Positions 16,507 through 25,214 of a stretch of 64,000 bases of DNA are shown piece by piece; position 1 is the stretch's first letter; every line of letters begins with the position of its first letter. The position numbers and the translations under genes are program-made. Source of the DNA: Hyphomicrobiales bacterium (GTDB lineage: Bacteria > Pseudomonadota > Alphaproteobacteria > Rhizobiales > Rhizobiaceae). Below the pieces are notes generated by a model. It was not told where the DNA came from, made no database searches, and worked only from the letters and a program-made list of their open reading frames with translations. The DNA lies in contig UBXM01000040.1 of assembly GCA_900469445.1 (NCBI GenBank), positions 84,161 to 148,160 on the forward strand, given 5' to 3'.

Positions 16507-16545
16507 GGGCGCAAAACCGGCGCCCGCTTTTGCCGGAATTGCTCC
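16507..16545. repeat. Dispersed palindromic repeat, copy 2 (short variant)
   Basis: GGCGCAAAA pairs imperfectly with TTTTGCC around a GC-rich centre, and the element ends GGAATTGCT as in the copy at 2801-2843. The outer left arm is missing. It starts 15 bases after the apaG stop and ends before the convergent hslO stop, so it may act as a terminator for either gene. Confidence 0.5.
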
Positions 16546-16555
16546 CGTACCTCAT

Positions 16556-17545
16556 TCAGGCCGGCACAAATTCCGCCACTTCGTAACGATAGGTGGTCGA
16601 GCAGAACTCGCAGGTGACGGCGATCTGACCATCCTCCTGGCTTGCCTCGATCTCTTCGGCCGTGAAGCCGGTCAGCACACCCTTGATCTTGTCGCGTGAG
16701 CAGCTGCAACGATCGAATACGGTCTGCGGTTCGTAGACCCGCACGCCGCGCTCGTGGAACAGCCGATAGAGGAGCCGCTCGATGGCAACCTGCGGATCGG
16801 TCAATTCGTCCGTGTCGATCGTCTCGACCAGCGAACGGGCTTCATCCCAGGCGTCATCAGAAACGCTGGCCTCACGCTCGTCGCCGTCACCGCCGTGAAG
16901 ATCCGGATGCCGCATACGCTCCGGCGCTTGCGGCAGGAACTGGGCGACCAGACCACCGGCCCGCCAGTTATGGCGCGGCTTGCCGTCTTCGTCGCGGTCG
17001 AACAACTCGGCCACGCCCAGGCGAACACGGGTCGGAATCTGTTCCGACTGACGGAAATAGACGCCGGCAATCTCTTCCAGTGACGATCCGTCCATCGGCA
17101 CGATGCCCTGATAGGGCTGCATCCCCTTGCCCTGATCGATGGTGAAGGCAAGCACGCCCTGACCGAGAAGCTCCGGCGGCGACGTCTTTTCATCCTTCAT
17201 GGCAATGGCGAGCGCATCCTCGTCGTAACGGGCATAGGCGCGAAGGGCATCCGGCGTGGAGAAGTCGGCGACCAGAAGATCGACCGGGCCATCACCCTTG
17301 GTCTGCAGCGTAAACTTGCCGTCGAACTTCAGCGACGTGCCGAGCAGTGCCGTCAGCACGAGCGCTTCGGCGAGAAGCCGTGCGACCGGTCCGGGATAAT
17401 CGTGGCGGGCCAGAATGGAGTTCAGGAGCGGCCCCAGCTGAACCGCACGGCCACGTACATCCAGGCCCTCGACCTGGAAGGGCACGACCCTGTCATCGCC
17501 GGCAAAGTGGAGATCGTTCAGTTCCACGGTTGCTTCCGCCATCAT
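16556..17545 (-). CDS. hslO: Hsp33 family redox-regulated chaperone
   Basis: Cytoplasmic holdase activated by oxidation. The protein has 329 residues from the MMAEA start. The C-terminal redox switch is intact: Cys280 and Cys282 (CSC) and Cys312 and Cys315 (CEFC) bind zinc when reduced. Other marks are ARLLAEALVLTALLGTSLKFDGKFTLQ, DGPVDLLVADF and QPYQGIVPMDGSSLEEIAGVYFRQSEQ-type segments of the N-terminal domain. An in-frame TTG at 17608 would add a non-conserved tail and is rejected. It is the last gene of an argD-argF-hslO set on the minus strand, 191 bases after argF. Confidence 0.95.
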   Translation of the reverse strand: MMAEATVELNDLHFAGDDRVVPFQVEGLDVRGRAVQLGPLLNSILARHDYPGPVARLLAEALVLTALLGTSLKFDGKFTLQTKGDGPVDLLVADFSTPDALRAYARYDEDALAIAMKDEKTSPPELLGQGVLAFTIDQGKGMQPYQGIVPMDGSSLEEIAGVYFRQSEQIPTRVRLGVAELFDRDEDGKPRHNWRAGGLVAQFLPQAPERMRHPDLHGGDGDEREASVSDDAWDEARSLVETIDTDELTDPQVAIERLLYRLFHERGVRVYEPQTVFDRCSCSRDKIKGVLTGFTAEEIEASQEDGQIAVTCEFCSTTYRYEVAEFVPA

Positions 17546-17736
17546 CTTAACTCCTTCACACCGATCGTCTCGGGTTTCGCCCCGACCTTTACACAAACAG
17601 GCCGGCAAGCGGAACCGCTGGGCCGCTGGAAAGTGCCAGGGATGTCTGTTGAAGCGCCGGCATCAGGCACAGCGCATTTGAAAGCCGACAGATGGTGCCG
17701 GCTTCATGCCAATTCAAGACCGGAGCTTGCGCGCCC

Positions 17737-18654
17737 TCAGATGGCGCCGAAGCACCAGGCAAGGATCGACTTCTGGGCGTGGAGGCGGTTTTCCGCTTCG
17801 TCGAAGACGACCGACTGCGGGCCGTCAATCACGGCATCCGTCACTTCTTCGCCGCGATGGGCCGGCAGGCAGTGCATGAACAGCGCATCCGCATTGGCCT
17901 GTTTCATCAGCGCTTCATTGACCTGATAGGGCTGGAAGATGTTGTGGCCCCGCGCCTTGTGCTCCTGGTTCATCGATACCCAGGTATCGGTAACGACAAG
18001 ATCGGCGCCGGCAACCGCGCGCTCGACATCATGGGTGAGCATGATATCGCCGCCGTTGTTGCGCGCCCAGTTGAGGAACTTGTCATGCGGTTCCGAGCCC
18101 ATCGGGACGGCCATGTTCATGCGATAACCAAAACGGGCGGAACCTTCGACAAGCGAATGCAGGACGTTGTTACCGTCACCGGTCCAGGCGATCGTCTTGC
18201 CAGCGACCGGGCCGCGATGCTCTTCGAAAGTCATCAGGTCAGCCATGATCTGGCAGGGATGCGTATCATCGGTCAGCGCATTGATGACCGGCACGGTGGC
18301 ATGTTCGGCCAGCTCCAGAAGGCGCTTGTGATCGGTGGTGCGGATCATGATCGCATCGACATAACGCGACAGAACCTTGGCGGTGTCGCCGATCGTTTCG
18401 GCGCGGCCAAGCTGCATTTCGGTGCCCGACAGAAACAGTGTCTCGCCACCGAGCTGGCGCATGCCGACATCGAAGGACACGCGCGTACGGGTGGAGGGTT
18501 TCTCGAAGATCATAGCAAGCATCTTGCCAGCCAGCGGCTTGTCAGCGGTGCCGGCCTTGGTTGCCTGCTTTCGCACCTTGGCGTCATCGAGGATGTTGCG
18601 AAGGTCGCCCGCCGACACAGCGGAAAGATCGAGAAAATGCTTGGGAGATGCCAT
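17737..18654 (-). CDS. argF: Ornithine carbamoyltransferase
   Basis: Joins ornithine and carbamoyl phosphate to give citrulline in arginine synthesis. 305 residues. The carbamoyl phosphate motif STRTR is at 54-58, followed by FDVGMRQLGGETLFL; the ornithine-binding HCLP is at 261-264 (FMHCLPAHRGEEV). The gene starts 51 bases after the argD stop, so the two are one operon. The length and motifs are complete. Confidence 0.97.
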   Translation of the reverse strand: MASPKHFLDLSAVSAGDLRNILDDAKVRKQATKAGTADKPLAGKMLAMIFEKPSTRTRVSFDVGMRQLGGETLFLSGTEMQLGRAETIGDTAKVLSRYVDAIMIRTTDHKRLLELAEHATVPVINALTDDTHPCQIMADLMTFEEHRGPVAGKTIAWTGDGNNVLHSLVEGSARFGYRMNMAVPMGSEPHDKFLNWARNNGGDIMLTHDVERAVAGADLVVTDTWVSMNQEHKARGHNIFQPYQVNEALMKQANADALFMHCLPAHRGEEVTDAVIDGPQSVVFDEAENRLHAQKSILAWCFGAI

Positions 18655-18705
18655 TACCTTGTTCCCTAAAGGAGGGAACCGGAAGGCGCCCTCTCTATCG
18701 TATTC

Positions 18706-19902
18706 TTATGCGGATTTCTTCAACAGTTCGGCGGAAAGCGCTTCCGCGGCCTGTTCGATGCGGCGCAAGCCTTCGCGTGCTTCGTCGGCAGTCACGACAA
18801 GCGGCGGCAGGATACGCACGACGTTATCGCCAGCCGGTACGGCCAGCATCTTTTGCGCGCGCAGACCGGCATTAAAGTCGGCCGCCGGGACCTTGGGCTT
18901 GATGCCCAAGAGAAGGCCTTCGCCGCGAATATCTTCGATCACCGTCGGGAACCGATCCTTGAGGGCTGCAAGGCCCTGACGGAAGACGAGCGCGACGTCG
19001 CGGACGTTTTCAAGGAAGCCGTCAGCCAGAACGATGTCGAGCACGGCATTGCCACAGGCCATGGCGAGCGGATTGCCGCCATAGGTCGTGCCGTGAATGC
19101 CGGGCTTCATGCCGGAAGCGGCCTCCGCCGTGGCAAGGCAGGCGCCGAACGGAAAGCCGCCGCCAATGCCCTTGGCGATCGCCATGATGTCCGGGGTGAC
19201 GCCCGACCATTCATGGGCGAAGAGCTTGCCCGTACGGCCAACACCGGTCTGCACCTCGTCGAGGATAAGCAACAGGCCCTTTTCATCGCAGATGCGGCGC
19301 AGCTCGCGCATGAATTCCTTCGGAACCGGACGCACGCCGCCCTCGCCCTGGATCGGCTCGATCAGCAGCGCACCGGTGTTTTCGTTGATCGCCGCATTGA
19401 GCGCATCGAGATCACCAAACGGTACCTGATCGAAGCCTTGAGCCTTCGGCCCGAAACCTTCCATATACTTTTCCTGACCGCCGGCAGCGATCGTGGCGAT
19501 CGTACGGCCATGGAAGGCACCTTCAAAAGTGATGATATGGAATTTTTCCGGATTGCCCTTGGAGTAGTGATAACGGCGTGCCGTCTTGATGGCGCATTCC
19601 AGAGCTTCCGCACCCGAATTGGTGAAGAAGGCCTTGTCAGCGAACGTGGCCTCAACCAGGCGGCGTGCCAGACGCTCCTGCTCCGGGATCTCATAGAGGT
19701 TCGACAGGTGCCAGACCTTCTCGGCCTGCGACTTCAGCGCCTCGACCAGATGAGGATTTGCATGGCCGCAGGACGTGACCGCGACGCCCGCGCCGAAATC
19801 GAGATATCGCTCGCCGTTTTCCGTCACCAGCCAAACGCCTTCACCGCGCTCGAAGCGCAAGGGGGCACGGGCAAAAGTGTCGAAAAGCGCGGTTTCAGTC
19901 AT
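18706..19902 (-). CDS. argD: Acetylornithine transaminase
   Basis: PLP aminotransferase that interconverts N-acetylglutamate 5-semialdehyde and N-acetylornithine; in many bacteria it also serves succinyldiaminopimelate. 398 residues. Marks are FTNSGAEALE (93-102), FEGAFHGRT (127-134), the DEVQTGVGRTG block at 215-225 and the PLP lysine Lys244 in MAIAKGIGGG. The start at 19902 removes a short unrelated extension from an in-frame ATG at 19953. It leads the argD-argF-hslO operon. A terminator-like hairpin and an arginine-rich reading frame lie upstream and could mark leader control. Confidence 0.95.
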   Translation of the reverse strand: MTETALFDTFARAPLRFERGEGVWLVTENGERYLDFGAGVAVTSCGHANPHLVEALKSQAEKVWHLSNLYEIPEQERLARRLVEATFADKAFFTNSGAEALECAIKTARRYHYSKGNPEKFHIITFEGAFHGRTIATIAAGGQEKYMEGFGPKAQGFDQVPFGDLDALNAAINENTGALLIEPIQGEGGVRPVPKEFMRELRRICDEKGLLLILDEVQTGVGRTGKLFAHEWSGVTPDIMAIAKGIGGGFPFGACLATAEAASGMKPGIHGTTYGGNPLAMACGNAVLDIVLADGFLENVRDVALVFRQGLAALKDRFPTVIEDIRGEGLLLGIKPKVPAADFNAGLRAQKMLAVPAGDNVVRILPPLVVTADEAREGLRRIEQAAEALSAELLKKSA

Positions 19903-19956
19903 GGCGACATCACTCCTACAGGGCGTCCATCGAAGGACATTCCAGAAAATCAAAAT

Positions 19957-19973
19957 GCCGCCCTTGGGGCGGC
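19957..19973 (-). terminator. Terminator-like hairpin in the argD leader
   Basis: Read on the minus strand, GCCGCC pairs with GGGCGGC around a short CCAA-type loop, and the stem is followed by ATTTTGATTTT. It lies 54 bases before the argD start, so it would cut the leader before the gene: a possible attenuator. Confidence 0.5.
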
Positions 19974-20084
19974 GGTGGCACTATCGCCAGTCGGACCTTC
20001 GATGTCAACAAAACTCGCGGAAATGTGGGGTTTCGAGACATTTTACGACGCCTTCGCAACCCAACCGGCAGCTGTGGCAAATAT

Positions 20085-20275
20085 GACTCTCTCAGGAAGC
20101 AAGTTGGGGAAAACCGGGAAATCGATTCGCGGTGATTCGAGGGACTCTTGTCACGGAGTCTGCGGACCTCTAGGTTAAAGATCAATTACTAGACTGCATG
20201 CGGCGGAACTAGTCACCAAAAGCATAGATATTGTGCCTGTTGCGAGATGTATCGCGCGACAGCGGTGAGGGATTC
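20085..20275. promoter_or_regulatory. Cluster of six GANTC (CcrM-type) methylation sites before gcrA
   Basis: GANTC occurs at 20085-20089, 20124-20128, 20134-20138, 20143-20147, 20156-20160 and 20271-20275. Chance would give less than one in 190 bases. In alphaproteobacteria GcrA acts at promoters with CcrM-methylated GANTC, so autoregulation or cell-cycle timing of gcrA is likely. Confidence 0.75.
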
Positions 20276-20310
20276 TGCATGCCACCAACGTTCAAAGGCG
20301 GAGAACGGGC

Positions 20311-20844
20311 ATGAATTGGACGGACGAGCGCGTTGAAAAACTGAAGAGGTTGTGGTCGGAAGGCTTGAGCGCCAGCCAGATTGCCGCACAACTTGGAGGC
20401 GTAAGCCGCAATGCCGTGATCGGCAAGGTCCACCGCCTCAACCTGCCGGGGCGTGCAAAGGCCGGCGGCACGATCGCGACGAACCGTGCTGCAAAGCGCC
20501 CCGTGGCAGCCCCCCGTCCGCAGACCTTCGCGGCCCGTCCGGCAACCCGCGCGGTCGCTCGTCCGGTCGGCGCAACCGCACTCAAGGAAGAGGTCGAGTT
20601 CGAGGCTTCGCAGGAACTGGTCTACCGTCCGGCTTCCAACGTCGTTCTGCCGATCTCGCGCAAGCTCGCCCTGACGGAACTGACCGAGCGCACCTGCAAG
20701 TGGCCCGTCGGCGACCCGCTGACCGACGATTTCCACTTCTGCGGCTGCGAGTCCCCGGACAATTCGCCTTACTGCACCTACCATGCGAAGCTCGCCTACC
20801 AGCCGGTGCATGAGCGTCGCAGGCCCAGCGCCGCACGGGCCTGA
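20311..20844 (+). CDS. gcrA: GcrA family cell-cycle regulator
   Basis: Sigma-70-associated regulator that reads CcrM methylation at GANTC in alphaproteobacteria. 177 residues. The N-terminal DNA-binding part MNWTDERVEKLKRLWSEG and the SASQIAAQLGGVSRNAVIGKVHRL helix-turn-helix region (about 1-47) are classic. A proline/alanine/arginine-rich linker follows, then a C-terminal sigma-binding region with a cysteine/histidine cluster (TCKWPVGDP, FHFCGCESP, YCTYHAKLAY). GGAG precedes the start. Its own upstream region is rich in GANTC, and a strong terminator follows. Confidence 0.96.
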   Translation: MNWTDERVEKLKRLWSEGLSASQIAAQLGGVSRNAVIGKVHRLNLPGRAKAGGTIATNRAAKRPVAAPRPQTFAARPATRAVARPVGATALKEEVEFEASQELVYRPASNVVLPISRKLALTELTERTCKWPVGDPLTDDFHFCGCESPDNSPYCTYHAKLAYQPVHERRRPSAARA

Positions 20845-20868
20845 GGCCACACGACAGATCACGATCAA

Positions 20869-20890
20869 GCGGGCTCAGGCCCGCTTTTTT
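20869..20890 (+). terminator. Intrinsic terminator of gcrA
   Basis: GCGGGC and GCCCGC pair around a TCAG loop, followed by six T residues, 25 bases after the gcrA stop. Confidence 0.9.
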
Positions 20891-21048
20891 CATGTCTGTT
20901 ACCGTCCTTTGCAGCGTTCGCAGGGCAGCCTTGCCATCTCGCGCCTTGCCTGCAGATGGGCAAACACCTATCTGGTGAGCCGCGAGGACGACCTCCCCCA
21001 GAATGGGCAAGCACACCGGGACGACCCGGCTAACCCAAGGGGTTGATC

Positions 21049-21489
21049 ATGCGCACAACGCGCGACCGTATTCGCCACGCGCTCAGCTTCGAGGTCATAG
21101 GGCTTGCCATCTTCACGCCGCTCGCCTCCTTTGTCTTCAACCTTCCCGTCGAACATGTCGGCGTGGTCGGCATCGTCTCGGCAACCGTCGCGACCGCCTG
21201 GAACTACATCTACAATCTCGGCTTCGATCACCTGATGCAGAAATTTCGCGGCAGCACGCAGAAGACGTTGTCGCTGCGCGTTGTCCATACCCTGATGTTC
21301 GAGCTCGGTCTGCTGATCGTGCTCTTGCCGTTCATCGCATGGTATCTCGGCGTGACGATCTGGCAGGCGCTGGTGATGGATATCTCGTTTGCCACCTTCT
21401 ACCTGGTCTACGCCTTCTTCTTCAATCTGGCCTATGACCGCATCTTCCCGCTGCCGGAATGGCGCGAGGCCCAAGCGGCCGCGGAATAA
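21049..21489 (+). CDS. PACE family efflux transporter (two BTP domains)
   Basis: Small inner-membrane efflux protein of the proteobacterial antimicrobial compound efflux family, 146 residues with four predicted helices. It is an internal duplication: H10-x3-F14-E15 in the first half matches H80-x3-F84-E85 in the second, exactly 70 residues apart, and WNYIYNLGFD (51-60) matches YAFFFNLAYD (121-130). These are the family's signature residues. Relatives export biocides such as chlorhexidine or acriflavine, but the natural substrate may be a polyamine. ATG at 21049 with AAGGGG upstream was preferred over TTG at 21043. Confidence 0.9.
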   Translation: MRTTRDRIRHALSFEVIGLAIFTPLASFVFNLPVEHVGVVGIVSATVATAWNYIYNLGFDHLMQKFRGSTQKTLSLRVVHTLMFELGLLIVLLPFIAWYLGVTIWQALVMDISFATFYLVYAFFFNLAYDRIFPLPEWREAQAAAE

Positions 21490-21528
21490 AAGATACCCGC
21501 AGGACGCCAGACAGCCAATGAACGAACG

Positions 21529-21566
21529 AAAAAGGCCCGGATGCGAGACGCGCATCCGGGCCTTTT
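21529..21566. terminator. Bidirectional terminator between the PACE gene and phoB
   Basis: AAAAGGCCCGGATGCG pairs with CGCATCCGGGCCTTTT around a short AGACG loop. The A and T runs on both sides let it serve both the plus-strand PACE gene and the minus-strand pst-phoB operon. Confidence 0.92.
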
Positions 21567-21594
21567 CAATTCCATCCGGGATGACCGGAAGCGA

Positions 21595-22278
21595 TCAGGA
21601 TTCCATCGAATAGCCCGCGCCGCGGACGGTGCGGATGACATCCTGCATGTTGGAGAAATTCAACGCCTTGCGAAGACGTCCGACATGCACGTCGACGGTG
21701 CGCTCGTCGACATAGATGTCATGCCCCCAGACGCCATCGAGAAGCTGCGAGCGCGAGAAGACACGGCCCGGCGAGACCATCAGGAATTCCAGAAGGCGGA
21801 ATTCCGTAGGGCCGAGGCGAACTTCGCGGCTCTTGCGATGAACACGATGGGTCTCGCGATCAAGCTCGATATCGCCGCATTTCAGAACGCTGGAGAGAAC
21901 CTCAGGCTTGGCACGGCGAAGCATCGCCTTGACGCGCGCCATCAGTTCAGGCGTGGAAAACGGCTTCACGACGTAGTCGTCCGCCCCCGTGGCGAGGCCG
22001 CGAACACGTTCGCTTTCTTCGCCACGTGCCGTCAGCATGATGATCGGCAGACGTTCGGTTTCGGGCCGCATGCGCAGGCGCCGGCACAATTCGATGCCGG
22101 AAACGCCTGGCAACATCCAGTCGAGGACCAACAGGTCAGGTGCGCGTTCCTGAAGCCGGATCTCGGCCTCATCGCCCCTCAGGATGGTCTCGACCTCATA
22201 ACCCTCGGCTTCGAGATTATAACGGAGGAGGACGCTCAGCGCCTCCTCGTCTTCCACGACCGCTATTCTTGGCTGCAT
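21595..22278 (-). CDS. phoB: Phosphate regulon response regulator PhoB
   Basis: OmpR-type response regulator that activates phosphate-starvation genes through PHO boxes. 227 residues. The receiver has acidic residues at 10-12, the phosphoacceptor Asp53 (LVLDWMLPG) and Lys105 (VVKPFS). The winged-helix DNA-binding domain begins about residue 130 (LGPTEFRLLEFLM, SQLLDGVWGHD, ERTVDVHVGRLRKAL). It is the last gene of the pst block, 30 bases after phoU. The stop faces the strong terminator at 21529-21566. Confidence 0.97.
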   Translation of the reverse strand: MQPRIAVVEDEEALSVLLRYNLEAEGYEVETILRGDEAEIRLQERAPDLLVLDWMLPGVSGIELCRRLRMRPETERLPIIMLTARGEESERVRGLATGADDYVVKPFSTPELMARVKAMLRRAKPEVLSSVLKCGDIELDRETHRVHRKSREVRLGPTEFRLLEFLMVSPGRVFSRSQLLDGVWGHDIYVDERTVDVHVGRLRKALNFSNMQDVIRTVRGAGYSMES

Positions 22279-22308
22279 GCTAGATATACTCCATCACACA
22301 AAGCGTAC

Positions 22309-23022
22309 TCAGTCGGCAATCGCGCCGACTGTGTTCGCCGTGTCGTCCTTGGGACGCTCGCCTTCCGGCACGGCACCCGTCGTCATGTAGTAGATGGTTT
22401 CAGCTATGTTGGTCGCATGGTCACCGATACGCTCGATGTTCTTGGCGCAGAACAGAAGATGCGTGCAGGTGGTGATGTTGCGCGGATCCTCCATCATGTA
22501 GGTGAGGAGTTCGCGGAACAGCGACGTGTACATCGCGTCGATTTCCTCGTCGCGCAGGCGGATGGCTTCCGCCTTTTCGGCCGAACGGCTGGCATAGACG
22601 TCCAGCACTTCCTTCAGCTGCACAGCGGCGAGATCGGAGAGATGCTCCAGACCGCGGGCAAGCTTGCGGGGAACGCCGTGGCCCTGAACGGCGATGACGC
22701 GCTTGGCGGTGTTCTTGCCCAGATCGCCGACGCGCTCCAGGTCACCAGCGATACGCAGCGTACCGATGATTTCGCGCAGATCGATCGCGACCGGCTGGCG
22801 GCGCGCAATCGTCACGATCGCCTTGTCCTGGATCTCGCGTTCGGCATGATCGAGGATCACGTCGTCGGAGATGACCTTCTGGGCCAAAGCGGAATCGCCG
22901 TTGACCAGAGCGCGCACGGCATCACCGCACATCTGTTCGGCAAGGCCACCCATTTCCGAAATGCGGCGGCGCAGATACTTCAGTTCTTCGTCGTAGGCAG
23001 AAAGGATATGACTTGATACCAT
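22309..23022 (-). CDS. phoU: Phosphate signalling protein PhoU
   Basis: Cytoplasmic helical protein that links the Pst transporter to PhoR and keeps the Pho response off when phosphate is plentiful. 237 residues, made of two similar three-helix halves, each with the metal-binding E-x3-D type pattern (for example DLERVGDLGKNTAKR and NIERIGDHATNIAE). The start at 23022 (MVSSHILSAYDEEL) is the usual N-terminus; the upstream in-frame start adds 11 unconserved residues. It lies 47 bases after pstB in the operon. Confidence 0.97.
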   Translation of the reverse strand: MVSSHILSAYDEELKYLRRRISEMGGLAEQMCGDAVRALVNGDSALAQKVISDDVILDHAEREIQDKAIVTIARRQPVAIDLREIIGTLRIAGDLERVGDLGKNTAKRVIAVQGHGVPRKLARGLEHLSDLAAVQLKEVLDVYASRSAEKAEAIRLRDEEIDAMYTSLFRELLTYMMEDPRNITTCTHLLFCAKNIERIGDHATNIAETIYYMTTGAVPEGERPKDDTANTVGAIAD

Positions 23023-23069
23023 CTTCTTGTCCTCAAAATCCGTAGCAGCGAGCAACAGGCAACGGCCAA

Positions 23070-23885
23070 TCAGCCGAAGCGGCCCATGATGTAATCCTGG
23101 GTGCGCTGGTCATCCGGATTGGTGAACATCTTGTCCGTGTCGTTCTCTTCGACCAGTTGGCCGAGGTGGAACATGGCGGTGCGCTGCGAAACGCGGGCGG
23201 CCTGCTGCATCGAGTGCGTCACGATGACGATCGTGTAGTTGGCGCGCAGTTCGTGGATGAGTTCCTCGACCTTGGCCGTTGCGATCGGATCGAGCGCCGA
23301 GCAGGGTTCGTCCATCAGGATGACTTCCGGCGACACGGCGACCGCACGGGCGATGCACAGACGCTGCTGCTGACCACCGGAGAGACCGGTGCCGCCTTCA
23401 TGCAGACGATCCTTCACTTCGGCCCAGAGACCGGCGCGCTGAAGGCTGGCTTCAACGATCGCGTCCATGTCCGCCTTGTTACGGGCAAGACCGTGGATGC
23501 GCGGGCCGTAGGCGATGTTTTCGTAGATCGACTTGGGGAACGGGTTCGGCTTCTGGAACACCATGCCGACGCGGGCACGAAGTTCCACGACGTCGATTTC
23601 CTTGTCGTAAATATCATCCGTATCGAGGGTGATCTTGCCGGTGACGCGGCAGCCCTCGATCGTGTCGTTCATGCGGTTCAGGGTGCGCAGGAAGGTCGAC
23701 TTGCCGCAACCCGACGGACCGATCAGAGCCGTCACCGTATTTTCGCGGACGTTCAGGTTCACGTCGAAAAGCGCGCGCTTCTCGCCGTAATAGACCGATA
23801 CGTCCTTGCCAATCATCTTGTACGCGACTTCATTCATCTTTTTGTCCAGCGCCTTTTCAACTGCTGCTTCTGACAACATATTCAT
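23070..23885 (-). CDS. pstB: Phosphate ABC transporter ATPase
   Basis: Energises high-affinity phosphate uptake with PstA and PstC. 271 residues. Walker A GPSGCGKST at 56-64, Q-loop around Gln111, signature LSGGQQQR at 168-175, Walker B ILMDEP at 189-194 with Asp192 and Glu193, and a switch histidine in VTHSM. It is 12 bases after pstA. Confidence 0.98.
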   Translation of the reverse strand: MNMLSEAAVEKALDKKMNEVAYKMIGKDVSVYYGEKRALFDVNLNVRENTVTALIGPSGCGKSTFLRTLNRMNDTIEGCRVTGKITLDTDDIYDKEIDVVELRARVGMVFQKPNPFPKSIYENIAYGPRIHGLARNKADMDAIVEASLQRAGLWAEVKDRLHEGGTGLSGGQQQRLCIARAVAVSPEVILMDEPCSALDPIATAKVEELIHELRANYTIVIVTHSMQQAARVSQRTAMFHLGQLVEENDTDKMFTNPDDQRTQDYIMGRFG

Positions 23886-23897
23886 TGTGTCGATCTC

Positions 23898-25214
23898 CTA
23901 CCACCGGCGTTCGAAGCGCCGCCGCAACAGAATTGCACCAACATTCATGACCACGAGGAACAGGAGCAGGATGATGATCGCTCCCGAAGTTCTTTCAACG
24001 AAGGCGCGTTCCGCCTCGTTTGCCCACATGTAGATCTGCACCGGCAGCGCTGTCGACGGATCCATCGGGGTCGTCGGGTAGTTGGCAACGAAAGCGACCA
24101 TGCCGATAAGGAGCAGCGGCGCGGTTTCACCGAGCGCGTGCGCCAGGCCGATGATCGTGCCGGTCAGAATGCCCGGCATGGCAAGCGGCAGGACGTGGTG
24201 GAAGATGGTCTGCATCTTCGAGGCACCAAGACCAAGGGCGGCCGCGCGGATCGACGGCGGCACCGCCTTCAAAGCTGCGCGGGTCGCGATGATGATGGTC
24301 GGCAGCGTCATCAGCGTCAGAACCAGACCACCGACCAGCGAAGCCGAGCGGGGCAGGCCCATGAAGTTGATGAAGACGGCGAGACCAAGCAGACCGTAAA
24401 CAATCGACGGAACGGCCGCCAGATTGTTGATGTTGACTTCGATCAGGTCGGTGAACTTGTTCTTCGGCGCAAATTCCTCGAGGTAGATCGAGGCCGCGAC
24501 ACCGATCGGCAGCGACAGGACGAGCACGATCAGCATCATGTAGAAGGAGCCGATCAGGGCGACGCCGACGCCGGCTGCTTCCGGACGGCTGGAATTGCCG
24601 TTGACGAAGATGCCGGTATTGAAGTGCTTGCCGAGCGCGCCGGCTTCGGCGAGCTGGTTCATCCAGCCGACCTGCTGGTCGGAGACCTTGCGGTTGTTTT
24701 CCGAAACCGTGAGGTCGATCTGGCCCTTGAAGGCGCTGTCGATATCACCGGCCGCCAGAAGCGAGACCGTCTGGGTGGTGCCGACGATCTGCGGATTGGC
24801 GACAACCATGTCACGCAGCTGACTGCGGACACCGTCCGAGATCATCTGGTTGACGGCGCGAAGGCCTGCACGATCACCTTCGGCAACACCGAGCACCTTG
24901 GCGACGGCATTGCGGGCGACGAGCGGATAATTCGCCGTGACCAGCTTCTGCGGATCGGTGGCGCGCTCGTTGTCCTTGTCGATGATCTGTTCGGAGAATT
25001 CGACCGGAACGGTGATCATCGTCTGCTGGAAGGCGGTGTAACCCTTGGAAACGACCGAATAGAGCAGGATGAACAGGAAGAGGATGCCGAACGAGAGGGC
25101 TGCAATGCCATAGGCACGGAAGCGGCGTTCGGCAGCATAGCGGCGCTTGATGCCGATGTCGCGGCGAGCGGGCTTGGCTGAAGCGCCGGCGGGGAAGGAA
25201 ACCGCGTCGGTCAT
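23898..25214 (-). CDS. pstA: Phosphate ABC transporter permease PstA
   Basis: Inner-membrane permease of 438 residues, well above the roughly 300 of E. coli PstA. The extra length is an N-terminal arm and a large periplasmic segment between the first and second membrane helices (from about residue 60 to 240). The permease core (EFAPKNKFTDLIEVNINNL, GLGASKMQTIFHHVLP coupling helix) is normal. ATG at 25214 was chosen because it overlaps the pstC stop by four bases (ATGA coupling). Confidence 0.96.
   Translation of the reverse strand: MTDAVSFPAGASAKPARRDIGIKRRYAAERRFRAYGIAALSFGILFLFILLYSVVSKGYTAFQQTMITVPVEFSEQIIDKDNERATDPQKLVTANYPLVARNAVAKVLGVAEGDRAGLRAVNQMISDGVRSQLRDMVVANPQIVGTTQTVSLLAAGDIDSAFKGQIDLTVSENNRKVSDQQVGWMNQLAEAGALGKHFNTGIFVNGNSSRPEAAGVGVALIGSFYMMLIVLVLSLPIGVAASIYLEEFAPKNKFTDLIEVNINNLAAVPSIVYGLLGLAVFINFMGLPRSASLVGGLVLTLMTLPTIIIATRAALKAVPPSIRAAALGLGASKMQTIFHHVLPLAMPGILTGTIIGLAHALGETAPLLLIGMVAFVANYPTTPMDPSTALPVQIYMWANEAERAFVERTSGAIIILLLFLVVMNVGAILLRRRFERRW

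Larger units (their letters stand above)
19903..20310. other. Divergent regulatory region between argD and gcrA (408 bases)
   Basis: This gap carries six GANTC sites (20085-20275), a hairpin on the argD side at 19957-19973 and a minus-strand arginine-rich reading frame (19916-20185). No RNA gene or conserved protein was recognised. The gap shows several stretches of lower GC than the flanking genes. Confidence 0.6.

Noticed and set aside
21541..23016. 491-codon plus-strand frame opposite phoB and phoU
   Set aside because: Spans two well-recognised minus-strand genes and a terminator; a consequence of GC-rich codon use.
24138..25181. 347-codon plus-strand frame opposite pstA
   Set aside because: Composition of a shadow frame (Arg/Asp/Gly rich), no recognisable domain.
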